Shown here piece by piece: positions 10,801 to 20,173 of a DNA stretch of 64,000 nt (the first letter of the stretch is position 1; the number at the start of each line of letters is the position of its first letter). The notes under the pieces were generated by a model. That model was not told the origin of the DNA. It searched no databases and saw only the letters and a program-made list of their open reading frames with translations. Position numbers and translations under genes: made by a program. This stretch comes from Prosopocoilus inquinatus. Its lineage: Eukaryota; Arthropoda; Insecta; Coleoptera; Lucanidae. The stretch is from NCBI GenBank assembly GCA_036172665.1, contig CM069877.1, forward strand, positions 11,614,501 through 11,678,500, written 5' to 3'.

Positions 10801-13800
10801 TGGCAAGTGTTTAAAATAAACGATAAGGTTATACGTTCGGAACAAACTTCTGGTTCTAAATTTAATAATTATGATAAATTCATGATTTTTACCTTATCGT
10901 CCGCAAGCAATTTTATAACAAACAGTAATTAATTGAAACGGCTCGTTAAAATGAATATAAATGTAAATAATCTAATGGTAAAATGGAATTGACAAATTAT
11001 TTTGACATGAAACTTCAAATACTTTGCCAACTTAGTAACGAGTGTTCAATTAAAAAAACGGTGTAGATAGCCATGAATTTATTCTGAACGTCTAGCGTAG
11101 GGTTCTTCATACGACTAGCGTGAAGCGTCACTTGCATTTCTAACCTCACTTTAACTCAACGAAGACATTTCAAAAAGAAACTTTTATTATCGAATGTTTA
11201 TATTACGTATAAATATTTAAAGAAAAATTGCAGAAGCAGCATTCGAGGTTTGTTGGTTAGGTTTAACCGTCAACTTGTCAAAGTTGAAATTCAAATGTAG
11301 TTAATCGCTACATGCGTTCCCGACGACAAAAGCCTACTACAGCCTACTTGACCGTTTTTTTTATTGAACACTCGTTATTTTGATAATGTTCTGTAGGGGA
11401 CCAGTGTTGCCAACCGTGGCATAATTATGCCAAAATAGCATAATTCCATCAAAGGCGGCAGCGTAGCAGCATAATGAATAAACGTAGCATAATTTAAAAC
11501 GTTTCTGAAAAAAGAAATCTGTTTTTAAATTTCGCGGTATAATTTTGAATTTTGCCTGTCGTACGAAATTCTACCCGCGGGCCTTCTCAAGGGAACAAAC
11601 TCGCAAGAGAATGTGACGTCAAAATGACGTAGACTCTCGTACAAAGCTATCTAAATTATAAGAGAATTACGTCATTTTGACGTCACGTTCTTTGCAAGTT
11701 TGTTCCCTCGATTTGAGAATACAGCTCCGAGTGAAAGCGAAATGTGTCGAAGTGTGTAATACCCAAGTTGTCTGTTTTATTTTTCTGTGATAAAAGCGAT
11801 AGTGCCATAAATTAATTAGCTATTGATATTGTCGATAGTTTATCGATAGTGACGCCACCTCTACAGTTATCAACGGAATAGGACGTGCATGAAGTATTTT
11901 TTTAATAATAATATAATCATTGTAACTTATTTAACATAAAAATGTATAATTTTAAAAACAATAAAAACGCCAATGAAGAAGGGACTGAAGAAATAATGTT
12001 TAAAAAAAATCTTGTCTACTTTTGTTTTTTTTTACTAAATTTAAAGGGTTTTCATTATTTTTTATTTAATAAATATTTATGTATTCAGGTATTATTTTCT
12101 TGGTTCCTGGTAAATACGGTGAGGTACTTACATGCACACAAAGAGGACATAGAAAAAGTGGACACTTTTTTTGACGTAAATTTAATAATGCTAAGAATTT
12201 TGCTGTAATGACAACTGACACTTATGAATGACAGACAATAATTAACAAAGTTCAGCCGTGGTTCAGCCATTATTTCCCTTTAAAAAGTATTGGCTCATAT
12301 TAGCCATACAGATAAGGTAAAAATGAAAAATGAATTTATCTTGAAAGAAGCTAATTTTTTGACATTCATAAATGACAGTTCGTAATTACAGCCCCGAGCA
12401 AAACTCTTAAGCCCGATTTCATAATAGTACTCTAGGAGACTTTAAAATAAAAGTCACAGTCTGAGGTATAAATACATACGTTTTCGCATCTTTTTGGACA
12501 TGTGACTGTGACTTTTGCATTATTAAATTTAAGTCAAATAAAGTGTCCACGTTTTTTTGGCGGCGACGGTAAATTTATGTTCTATAAGTGTAGCACAATT
12601 TTGAGATTGATAGCATAATTTTCTAGTGGTGAGATCACAATTTCTTTTTGGTAAGCTGGCAACACTGTAGGGGATTTATGTTTTATACCAACATAATGCA
12701 GCAGGTGGTGGTTTTTCGATTTGTGAACAACATATAAGCAATTGCTTTTTTTCTTGTAAACTCAAATTTTAAAATTGCAGCTACCCAAAAGACTGAAAGT
12801 TATGAATAATCAAGGCAGCACACAGCTAACGAATGCTAGTGAAAAACAGTGCAAACACAAATATAGTTCCTTTCCGTATTGTTACGATGAGATTAAAATG
12901 CTGGATGGGCCGAGTAAGTACCCCATATACTGCACTTACCAACTAATTTATTAATCAACTTCGGCTTTAATAACAATCTAACTTACTAACACGGGGGGGC
13001 ATCTCTTTTAGATGATGAGCATCTTTTTCGATTGGCAGGTGGCGGCACGGACAGCACCGAATCCCATAATAACACGGCGACGACCACTTTCGATGATCTC
13101 GGCAGTAACTCTGACGTGCAATCTTATAAGAACGCGCACTTAAGTAATAACCACAAGTTAGAAGCGAATCAGAACATGACGGAGTGTCCGAATGATGTGA
13201 CAAGCGTGGCCTGCACCGAAATAAATAAGATGCTGGGCACGGATAACCACAAAGACGAGAACGATAGTGTGGAGTACACGGTGATTTTGAGGGAGCACGA
13301 GAATCGACACCATGGGCACTCTCATACGCATGGGCATGTGCATTCGGCCCCTGATACGATGTCCTCGGTGGCTTGGATGGTTATCATGGGGGACGGGCTT
13401 CATAATTTCACGGATGGCATGGCAATTGGTGCGGCTTTCGCAGGAGGAATTGCGGGGGGCTTCTCAACAGCCGTCGCAGTTTTCTGCCACGAGCTCCCGC
13501 ATGAGTTAGGCGACTTTGCTATGCTGTTGAAAGCCGGAATGAGCATGAAGCAAGCCCTGTTTTACAACTTGCTCTCGAGTTTTCTGTGCCTGTTTGGGAA
13601 TTGTGCGGGGGTGTGGCTGGGGAACACGGAGAACGCAAGCTCGTGGGTCTTTGCTGCAGCTGCAGGGATGTTTCTCTACATCGCACTGGTCGATATGATC
13701 CCCGAACTGAGCTCCGGACATGAGACTGAGGGTACGTTGTTTCAGATTTTTTTACACTTAGGCGGGCTCCTACTCGGATTTGGTATCATGACGCTTATCG

Positions 13801-13844
13801 CTCTGTACGAGCACGACTTGAAAAATATATTTCACGAGTCGTAA
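4343..13844 (+). CDS. foi: LIV-1 family zinc transporter (ZIP6/ZIP10 type), four coding exons
   Basis: Joining 4343-4819, 8825-9400, 12781-12913 and 13039-13844 gives an open frame of 663 codons; every junction has GT..AG and compatible phase (0, 0, 1). LIV-1 ZIP proteins move zinc into the cytoplasm across the plasma membrane. Seen in the product: a signal peptide (1-21), a helical ectodomain with an acidic repeat (about 99-133), a Cys-Pro motif CPAMIY (199-204) with partner cysteines, TM1 (232-257), TM2 with HLLPH (263-289), a His-Glu tract (297-313), TM3 (319-341), a His-rich cytoplasmic loop (482-497), TM4 with HNFTD (517-521), TM5 with the diagnostic HELPHELGD (546-554), and further TMs to the end. 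The N-terminus and KHKYSSFPYCYDEI (exon 3) point to Drosophila fear of intimacy, which is needed for cell adhesion and migration. Orthology is inferred from recalled features, not from a search. Confidence 0.93.
5400..5955. repeat. 556-bp repeat, left copy
   Basis: It begins GACTAGGAAAGTAAACGTC and ends ACTTTCCTAATCTATT. A second copy of the same length lies at 6887-7442 in the same orientation. The ends are short inverted repeats (AGAYTAGGAAAGT), so each copy may be a MITE; the pair could also be terminal repeats of one larger unit, since CTAGAATTCC at 5380-5389 is mirrored by GGAATTCTAG at 7444-7453. Confidence 0.7.
5956..6886. repeat. A-rich internal block with repeated ACAAATGACGATCGTAA motif
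   Basis: Between the two 556-bp repeats, an A-rich segment carries variants of CAAATGACGATCGTAA at about 6192, 6337, 6419, 6464 and 6655, suggesting a decayed tandem repeat of 60-150 bp. ORFs seen here are low-complexity and are not believed to code. Confidence 0.5.
6887..7442. repeat. 556-bp repeat, right copy
   Basis: Same start, end and length as the copy at 5400-5955, but clearly diverged by scattered substitutions, so the duplication is not recent. Confidence 0.7.
7531..8107. mobile_element. Probable hAT remnant
   Basis: The right end TCTGGCAACCCTG matches the hAT end used at 21.9 kb. A weak left end CAGGCGGCAAATT is present at 7531. The flanks ATTAGTGG and ATTTGTTG match at six of eight positions. 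The assignment is tentative because the left end is poor. Confidence 0.4.
8185..8523. mobile_element. MITE with AGGTGCTTTCTTTCGCT ends, copy 1
   Basis: The ends AGGTGCTTTCTTTCGCT and AGCGAAAGAAAGCACCT are inverted, followed inward by TGAATCGTG and CACGATT. A diverged copy lies at 17966-18733. This copy is split by the hairpin at 8350-8461. Confidence 0.75.
8350..8461. mobile_element. 112-bp hairpin MITE nested in another MITE
   Basis: Arms of about 50 bp (TGGGCGCGTTCAGCGG and its inverse complement CCGCTGCTGAACGCGCCCA, one extra triplet) fold on a loop near 8401-8410. The related copy of the host MITE at 18.66 kb lacks it, giving an empty-site comparison. Confidence 0.8.
8825..9400 (+). CDS. 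foi: foi-like exon 2: ectodomain end and TM1-TM3
   Basis: It encodes residues 160-351, phase 0 at both ends; the acceptor is TATATCAG. It starts CLHQEEIFSHFN, has a run of eight serines, then the CPAMIY...GNC motif before TM1 (232-257). TM2 (263-289) ends in HLLPHA; GD at 280-281 is typical of LIV-1. A HEHEHEHEHEHE tract (303-313) lies between TM2 and TM3. TM3 (319-341) is followed by KWRRRQQIKDK. The initial part lacks an in-frame ATG, as expected for an internal exon. Confidence 0.92.
9401..9455 (+). promoter_or_regulatory. Donor site with complementary CACCTCAC repeats downstream
   Basis: The exon 2 donor reads AAG|GTGAGGTGC. Beginning about 25 bases downstream, ACCTC is repeated so that CACCTCACCT occurs several times (9429-9450); this is the exact inverse complement of AGGTGAGGTG spanning the donor. 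In the pre-mRNA the 5' splice site could be sequestered in a 10-bp hairpin. The sequence is direct; the regulatory role is inference. Confidence 0.5.
9979..10102. mobile_element. Hairpin MITE in foi intron 2
   Basis: Arms with GCGTTTTCCAGTGGCTG on the left and CAGCCACTGGAAAACGC on the right, about 50 bp each with a few mismatches, around a central loop near 10040. No target duplication was identified with confidence. Confidence 0.75.
10328..10520. mobile_element. MITE with ATTACAGTTTCCTGTAAT ends
   Basis: The ends carry GATTACAGTTTCCTGTAATT and AATTACAGGAAACTGTAATT. The same end motif recurs at 7976-7993, 15180-15198, 15346-15363 and 22530, so it is a dispersed family. The left end is duplicated (10333 and 10361). 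Confidence 0.6.
11402..12667. mobile_element. hAT-like element, 1.27 kb, in foi intron 2
   Basis: Ends CAGTGTTGCCAAC and GCTGGCAACACTG, flanked by TAGGGGAC (11394-11401) and TAGGGGAT (12668-12675), 7 of 8 identical, the 8-bp duplication of hAT elements. No transposase frame. It is interrupted by the MITE at 11583-11725 and contains a stretch related to the GCCCGATTTCATAAT repeats at 48.4 kb (12410-12550). Confidence 0.8.
11583..11725. mobile_element. MITE with TGACGTCA in both ends, copy 1
   Basis: Inverted arms of about 45 bp contain GGGAACAAACT, GCAA and GTGACGTCAAAATGACGT. A close copy lies at 28733-28875. Each arm carries the palindrome TGACGTCA, a cAMP-response-element match, inside the transporter intron. 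Confidence 0.75.
12781..12913 (+). CDS. foi: foi-like exon 3: cytoplasmic loop
   Basis: It encodes residues 352-395 plus the first base of codon 396, and ends at donor A|GTAAGT. It contains CKHKYSSFPYCYDEI, a cytoplasmic-loop motif between TM3 and TM4 that I associate with foi/ZIP6/ZIP10. The exon is short (133 bp), and its phase matches the next acceptor exactly. Confidence 0.88.
13039..13844 (+). CDS. foi: foi-like exon 4: His-rich loop and TM4-TM8 with metal site
   Basis: It encodes residues 396 (split) to 663 and the TAA stop. It has an Asn/Thr-rich loop, a HENRHHGHSHTHGHVH tract (482-497), TM4 with GDGLHNFTDG, then VFCHELPHELGDF. His and Asp/Glu of the TM4 and TM5 motifs form the binuclear metal site in ZIP structures; all are present. 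Cys545 before the first His is the LIV-1 hallmark. The last TMs end in ALYEHDLKNIFHES, the normal length for the family. Confidence 0.93.
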
Positions 13845-14166
13845 GGAATTCTAAACTTTTATTTTTGTAAGTCGTTTAAACTAGGTCGTAAGTGTGAGAG
13901 CGCTTCTTTTTTCTTTCAAATATTGTAGAATTAAAACTCAGTGATAATTTAATTTAAAAATAATCTTCTGACCGTTTGTGTATCGATGGCAAACAAGGTA
14001 ATTCTAAGCAACTATTTTAATTAATATTTGTTTAAATCAGAGATTTCCCTAAGTAAAAAAAAAAAAATACAATAAGCTAAAACCTAACTACATTGATTCC
14101 TCAAATAATTTTTAAACACTTTGGAAATCTCTGATTTAAATAATAATAATAATATCACATAATAAA
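13845..14166 (+). other. Probable foi-like 3' UTR
   Basis: AT-rich sequence after the stop with an AATAAA at 14161-14166. It contains an 18-bp perfect inverted repeat, TTTAAATCAGAGATTTCC at 14031-14048 and its complement at 14123-14140, which could form a long hairpin in the mRNA or be a MITE. The true poly(A) site is not determined. Confidence 0.5.
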
Positions 14167-15170
14167 TACTTAATACTGCAGTAAATCATGAACAGTATTC
14201 GTAGATAATTATAATAAGAATGTACGTTTTTATAAGAGTTTCTTTTAAGTTGTTTGTGTGCAACTTGCTCGTGCAGATTGCCTTCGAAACTTCTTTCGAA
14301 CGCAGTTTGCTGCAAGCAGATTAATCAATTCTCTTCATTAAAACTAGTGGCTATGATTGTAATTAGGTTAGATTAATTAGACGGTTTTATTTAATTCAGC
14401 ATTTTAAGTACGGCTATTTATTTTCTCTCGCTAAGCTAGGCAATAGCTTTCTTCTTAAATTGTTCGCAGAGGAATATTTTTTTACGTTGCGTTTCTGGAA
14501 CGAACGTGACAGTCGCTCCAGTTACGGTTAAGACTTGTTCTTTTTTTTTCTTTTCTTTCTTTTTGTTTGTAAGTAGTACTCAGATGTTTGTGTTGTTCCT
14601 ATCCCCGAATTAAAATGGAAGCAAGTGTAACGAACTCAAAATATATTGTGTATTTGAAGGTACTTATCTTTTTTCCTCCCTTCTGAATACTTTATTACAA
14701 CCCTTCCCAAGCTAAGATCAGATGTTTGCAAGAAGAAGAATTTTGACATTGCTGCCCTCTACCGTCGCCAGCATTAAATTTTAGTTTTCAATGGTTGTTA
14801 AAGTCTTAATTTTGAATACTGGGAATAATCTCTTGAAAATTTAATCTATTTTCGACACTTTTTTGGTTAAAGAACAAAACTTTTGGAATTAAAACTGACG
14901 TTCTGATTGACACCAACGGCCAAAAGTTAATACTCACGGCTATACATGAAGTACACGTTACATGATTTTTGTAAAATGCCTGCTTCAATCCTCTTCGCTA
15001 AATTTTAAACACATTTTCGGCGATGCCTGCGTCACTTAAATAAATAACACTGAAAGAAACCTTCCAAGATGTTACTACTACTACTACTGTCAAAAAGGTG
15101 TGTGCAATGTTATTTGTGAATTTTAATTTTTTTTTTTTAATCAATTTAAGTACTATCGGAAGCAAAAGAA
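14167..15170. other. Intergenic, nothing recognised
   Basis: No coding frame or clear repeat seen; homopolymer T tracts near 14540. Confidence 0.4.
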
Positions 15171-15171
15171 A

Positions 15172-15368
15172 GTAGAAAAATTACAGTTTTCTGTAATCAT
15201 TCTTCCTGAAAATGGTGGTGATTAAAGACGACTTCACAGAAAATATTTAGGTAAAAAATTTAAAGGCTTTCAAAATTAACAAGTTTAAAACTTTAGTAAA
15301 ATCTGTGAATTCGTTTTTAATCTATGACATCTTGAGGAAGAATAATTACAGGAAACTGTAATTTGTCT
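15172..15368. mobile_element. Second ATTACAG...CTGTAAT MITE
   Basis: Ends AAAAATTACAGTTTTCTGTAAT and ATTACAGGAAACTGTAATT about 165 bp apart, with internal TCTGTGAA shared with the 10.3-kb copy. Confidence 0.6.
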
Positions 15369-15705
15369 ATTTTTTTTTGCTTTCAACTGTTGTAGGTATT
15401 ATGAGGTCTATTTTGCAAACGCCCACAGTTTGAGGGTTGCTCGTTATGTTCTCATTTAAAAACTGCGGTTTCCTATTCCTCCAAAGTTTATAATAAATTA
15501 CAACAATTTAATTGGGTTGACGTAAAAAAGTAAAGAAATTAAGTGCTGCTGTTGTTTATCAATTCTCTCATTTATCTATTATTTTTTTTAAACGAAACTT
15601 CAAATTAAAGATTGGAATAAGCAAGCACGAAACGAAGATAATTTTTTTTTATCAGATGGTTTTTGCCTCACGAATTTTAATTTGGCAGCACTGATTGATT
15701 GTGCC

Positions 15706-15822
15706 GCACTTCAGTTTATTGAGTTTCCATGGTAACCGCTGCTAGTGACATCGTGACTTGGCATGCGCCACCGCGTGTTCGAATTTTGTTGAAAGTGAAA
15801 AGTGCGTTTTTATAAGAGTATT
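15706..15822. repeat. Dispersed repeat with GAGTTTCCATGGTAACC, copy 1
   Basis: The block around GAGTTTCCATGGTAACCGC recurs at 17892-17960 and 19300-19400 with the same surrounding order (TTCACTTC..ATTGAGTTTCCATGGTTAC). No ends were defined. Confidence 0.6.
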
Positions 15823-16230
15823 ATTTTAACAGGTAGTGTTAAAAAATGTTCGTGTTTTTATTGCAAAGGGCAAGCAGGGGTGTCCGCTTGTTGTCAGGTG
15901 AGTTTAATTTATCATTTCCCTAATGCCCTACTTTGTACAAATGATTTATTTTATAAGCGTCGCTTCCCCTGTTGTCTTAAATTCAACAATGGCCAACGAG
16001 CATTTTTTAAATACTTTTTGAATGAATTAAGAGTTGCAATGTTATAAAGCCAGGTTTGTTTGAAACTTAGTTTTCTTGGGGCGGGGACGGAGTCCGAGTT
16101 CCCACCTGAACCATCGCGGTTACAGTTTTTTTTTTTTCTGCAAGGATTACATTTTGCCTTTTTTACACTGCTGATTACGTCGATGAAACTTATCTCGTCA
16201 TTGGTGCGTTCAGCGGACACAACTGTTGAG

Positions 16231-16868
16231 CAGTGTTGCCAACTTGGTGATTTTTTCACCAGATCTGGTAATTTTCTTCAAGTGGTTGCGACTTTTTGAC
16301 ATGTTTTGCGACCTGTCTCAAAACTGGTGAATTTGAAAGTGTTGTGCGACTTTTACGAAAAATCAAAATTGACATAAATAAGTAAAAAAGAAAAAAAAAA
16401 GTTCGAGTACATATGCAGTAATAATTTTTCTAATATTAAGGTTGGTAGTCAACATGGCCAAACTTCCCTTTTTCTTACTGTTTTAAATTTTTTAATCAAC
16501 GGCAAACAATCAATTAACGTTTATTCTGATATTAAAATGTATTAATATAAAATGTTATGTTACTGTGAGATGGCATTTAAGAAACGTAAAACAACAAGTA
16601 AGCTTAAGACATTAAAAGCATTTTTAAATATTTGTTCGTTTAACAGCTTGACTTTGTGCAATGTACCCAGACGTCACAAACAAGTTCTACTTAACTTCTT
16701 TAACTCATAAATTGTTTAATTTAGATTACAAATACTTTCTTGTATTCAGTATTAAAAGTATTAAAAGTTTGGAGATTTTTCGTATTAACGCTGTCTCAAT
16801 TTGGTTATTTCTGGTGACTTTTAAAGAGGGAAATTGAGATTTTCCATGTTGTTCTGTTGGCAGCACTG
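16231..16868. mobile_element. hAT-like MITE with perfect 8-bp target duplication
   Basis: Left end CAGTGTTGCCAAC and right end GTTGGCAGCACTG, flanked on both sides by CTGTTGAG (16223-16230 and 16869-16876). 638 bp, no coding frame. The pre-insertion site lies in a copy of the GCGTTCAGCGG repeat. Confidence 0.88.
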
Positions 16869-17115
16869 CTGTTGAGTACGTTGAACGGTTAATGGTTACT
16901 TATGTTGACTGTCAACAGTTGTCGAATTTACTCACCAGGAATAATTTACGGTGAGTGCGGTGCCAGCTCGTCATTTGTTCATTCCGACGACAGATTCTAA
17001 CCTCTTTCGGATTGCCGGCTTTCTCAAGTTTTTATAATTAGTGCGAGTAATCATTTAAGAAAATCTAATCTCACTGTACATGTCAAATGTTGCTTGATAA
17101 AGAATAGTTTTCATA

Positions 17116-17212
17116 GCGTTCAACGGCTCCAATTTGTTTAAACCCAACATAAATGAATCATGTTTCTGGTTTTAATCAACTGTTAGGTCCGTTGAACGCG
17201 CCCATTATGAAA
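17116..17212. mobile_element. Hairpin element with GTTGAACGC ends
   Basis: Inverted ends GCGTTCAACGG and CCGTTGAACGCGCCCAT, related to the hairpin at 8350-8461 but with shorter arms. Confidence 0.5.
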
Positions 17213-17891
17213 CTTTCGAATTTGTGAATGCGCCACCGTATAATTACAGGGCTGTGTTCGAAAACGTCGCTCTAGGGTAATAATTACATTTTTGTGGAGA
17301 GGGTAAGAGTGATCATGCACGACACTCGGTTAACAATTTGTTTTCGAACGATTTGTGTTGTAATTATGAATTATAAATAACCTTAGTTTTTTTTACACAA
17401 ATTTATGTATAGTTTATGTAAGTACATATGCGATGGACAATAGATGTAAAAATGTAGTTGCCAGTGCGGTGGCATTAAGTAATCGTTTGTATTCTGAAAT
17501 ATTGTTAAATAACTATTATTTAACAATATTTATGTTCAGGATCATAAATCTGTAGCTCAAATACTTGTTCCTCATTCATCTTAGATAGATAGGTATTTGA
17601 TTTTATTTGTACATGTATTTCTATCTCACAACAAAAAACTGAAAAATATAACCTAAAGAAAAGAAAACAAAACAAAACAGCTGATTAAAATCTTTCTGCG
17701 CAAGTCAGTAAATTTTTACTCTGGTCTACAATCGAGTGATTCGTGCGATTTTAGAGCAACACTCCAACAAGTTTTCGAACGTTTTGATAAATCGCTCTGA
17801 CTGACAAATTGAACGTTATCGAACGACTGTCAGAGTGATTTTCACTCCAGAGCGCCGTTTTCGAACACAACCCTGGTGATTACTGCAGGCA

Positions 17892-17960
17892 GCAATTTGC
17901 TTCGCACTTCACGTTTGTTGAGTTTCCATGGTTACCGCGATTAGTGAAGCGATATGCAAC
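17892..17960. repeat. Dispersed GAGTTTCCATGGT repeat, copy 2
   Basis: Shares CGCACTTCA, GTTTCCATGGTTACCG and GTGA with the copies at 15.7 and 19.3 kb; it abuts the MITE starting at 17966. Confidence 0.55.
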
Positions 17961-17977
17961 AGTAGATGCTTTCTTCC

Positions 17978-18507
17978 CAGGGTTCCCAACCCTCCCGGAA
18001 TGTCCGGGAGAGTCCCGAAATAATGTACAATCTCTCGAGATCCCGGGATGCAACAACTTCTCCGGATTTTTTAAAATAAAATTAATTGTCACGAAATCTA
18101 ATGACGGAAATCCCTTTCCAGAAATAAAAAAAAACTTGTCATGTTTGTTGTTTTCATCCCTGTCTCTAATGCTTCTTGTGAACGCGTATTCAGCATGATG
18201 CAGGAATGATGGAACAAGGAAAGAAAAGAAAGAGAATGAACATATTTTTAGTACAAGCAGAATTGCAAATACTACAAAATTTTGCAGATGATATGAAACA
18301 AATAAAAAAGCTTTAAAAAAAAATTAACTACAAAATTTTGATTTGTCATGTAAAATCTTTTAGGATTATATACTGAAAATAAATATTAGATGCTTGTCCA
18401 AAGCAATGTAAATATAAATTTAAAAATAGAAACTAACAAATTAGCGACTTCCCTCTTCATTTGTTCAAAATTCCCGGGGTTGGTTCTTTCGAAAGTTGGT
18501 AACCCTA
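17978..18507. mobile_element. hAT-like element with dimerisation-domain relic
   Basis: Starts CAGGGTTCCCAACCC and ends GTTGGTAACCCTA. The flanks TTTCTTCC and a T-rich run are roughly duplicated but slippage in T prevents an exact call. It holds a stretch coding for a hAT C-terminal motif. Confidence 0.6.
18141..18209 (+). pseudogene. hAT transposase dimerisation-domain fragment
   Basis: The frame reads VVFIPVSNASCERVFSMMQE then TGA. The SNASCERVFSMM block is the conserved C-terminal dimerisation motif of hAT transposases (usually P.SNA.CERVFS). Only about 23 codons are readable and the rest is lost, so it is a dead remnant consistent with the surrounding hAT ends. Confidence 0.7.
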
Positions 18508-18839
18508 TTTTTTTTCCTCTTAAAAGATTGAATCGTGTTTCGAATAGTTCGGACCTGAATTTCGTAGTTGTTGCAACGAAACGCTTGACTTGAATATTTG
18601 ATTGACAGTTCATTTGTAAATAACCATAATTCAATCCGTACAAGTTTTAAAAATAGAGAGATTCAAAAAAAAGAATGTCTGTTTTTGAATCAAAACGTCT
18701 TTGGATCACGATTTTGTCAATGAAAGAAAGGGCCTTATAGCATTTGCAATTTGAATTTATTGTTAAAAAGTTTATTTTTATAATGATTGGTTTCAACAGC
18801 CATATCCTACGATCGCTTTTTCTCCAGCTACGGTTCTAC

Positions 18840-18930
18840 CGATGGTGATGAAGCCCCAAATAGGGCTGAAACAGCTGCACAGAGGCTGGTCGAGGGATTC
18901 ACTGCAATCGAAAACGATTTGCAACATTTT
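18840..18930 (+). ncRNA. Decayed hammerhead motif, family 4
   Basis: GTGATGAAGCCCCAAATAG, then GGCTGAAACAGCTG and AGAGG, matches the hammerhead unit at 23.55 and 62.8 kb, including a perfect stem II (AGCCC/GGGCT). The first core C is replaced by G, stem III is altered and the 5' strand of stem I is disrupted, so cleavage is unlikely. Confidence 0.6.
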
Positions 18931-19299
18931 TTTAAATTTTTATAATGCAGTGTAAAAAGTAAACGAAGAAAAAACGTCCGGCTTCATCGTTTTTTTTTTT
19001 CTGTAAGTAGCTATACGCTTTGCTTTCCTGAGAATTTTATATAGTCCTTTATTTATGAATAAGTGAAAGTTAATCGCTTAAAATTTCGTGCATGTTGTAA
19101 GTATACAGGATTTATAAACAAATACAATCGCCTACTTCCCAATATTTTTTGAAATAGCAATGTTATTTCTGTCTCATTTTTTACTATAAACTGTCTCGAA
19201 TTAAGTGATACCCTTTGTAAGCACACATAATGAAGACCACGAAGACGAAATTGTTGGATTACCGCCATATGTTTTTTTAATGTTGCCACCTGTCGCTGC

Positions 19300-19400
19300 G
19301 CAATTCACTTCTCACTTCATTCTATTGAGTTTCCATGGTTACTGAGACCGGTGAACTAAATAGTAGAGGACGCCATTTGAATTTTGTTAAGAAAGAAATC
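19300..19400. repeat. Dispersed GAGTTTCCATGGT repeat, copy 3
   Basis: Contains CTCACTTCATTCTATTGAG then TTTCCATGGTTACTG, and TTTGAATTTTGTTAAGAAAG, shared with the copy at 15.7 kb. Confidence 0.55.
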
Positions 19401-19919
19401 TATTTTTATCTCGAACAAATGTTTGTAAAATAAGATGAATTTTAGAAGTTGAAAAGAACGCAATTGACATCAAAAAATTTAAAATTTGATTTAATTCGCG
19501 CCAGTAAGTATACTTCAGCATATAAAGCATTTTTTCTATTATTTTTAAGACTCGTTTTGATTCAATTATTGCAATTACTTGCAGCTGTCAATCAATAATT
19601 CAAAACTGATTACAGATTCCAAATCCAAACTATTTGAATCACGATTTAAACTTTTAAGCAAAAGAAAGCAGCTACAGATTATTATAATTAGCAAATAATT
19701 AGTATGTAACTGTGCTGTACGTTAAGTTTTTACTTCGGACTGTGACATAAATTGCCAACTTATTTTTTTTAACGGTGACAATCGCCTGACGTTTGCACGT
19801 CGTAGAGCACAAATTTCTACAAGTTTTTTTTTTTTAAATTATTTTAATTTATAATCAATAAGCAGCTGAACTGCATTTAAAAAAGTTTCAAACTTGTAAA
19901 AAAAAAAAGCTTCAAGGGG

Positions 19920-20135
19920 TAGTCTTCCGCGCAGTTTCAGTCTACGTCGTGCGATGTCGCTGCGGTCGATCAGTTTGTCGGCTGAGCGCTACGTCACGAC
20001 AGAAAGTAAAATATTCCGATTAGGTATATTGTTGTTTTTCTACGAGTGTAGTGAAACATTTCGCCCGTCAGTTAATACGCCAGTGTTTGTTATTGTGTAC
20101 TTCCTTAGCAGTGACTAAGAAGTGCATGTGTCGAA
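19920..20135 (+). promoter_or_regulatory. Probable promoter and 5' UTR of an unidentified gene
   Basis: A CpG- and GC-richer island in AT-rich DNA, with initiator-like TCAGT at 19937, 19968 and 20068, directly upstream of a good start codon and donor. A short upstream ORF starts at 20126 (ATGTGTCGA..) and overlaps the main start, ending at 20161. No TATA box is obvious. Confidence 0.5.
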
Positions 20136-20173
20136 ATGGATACGAAAAAGACGGCCGTTAAAGAGAAACGAAG
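20136..20173 (+). CDS. First coding exon of an unidentified gene
   Basis: ATG in strong context (GAAATGG) opens MDTKKTAVKEKR and reaches AAG|GTGAGT, a consensus donor, leaving two bases of codon 13 (phase 2). The short basic N-terminus with a GC-rich leader fits a gene with a very long first intron. I found no matching downstream exon in the remaining 44 kb; it may lie beyond the window. I do not recognise the gene. Confidence 0.5.

Larger units (their letters stand above)
17966..18733. mobile_element. MITE copy 2 split by a hAT-like insert
   Basis: The left end GATGCTTTCTT and right end GAAAGAAAGGGCC, with interior TTGAATCGTGTTTCGAATAG and ATCACGATTTTGT, match the MITE at 8185-8523. The left terminal repeat is cut by the element at 17978-18507. 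Confidence 0.65.
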
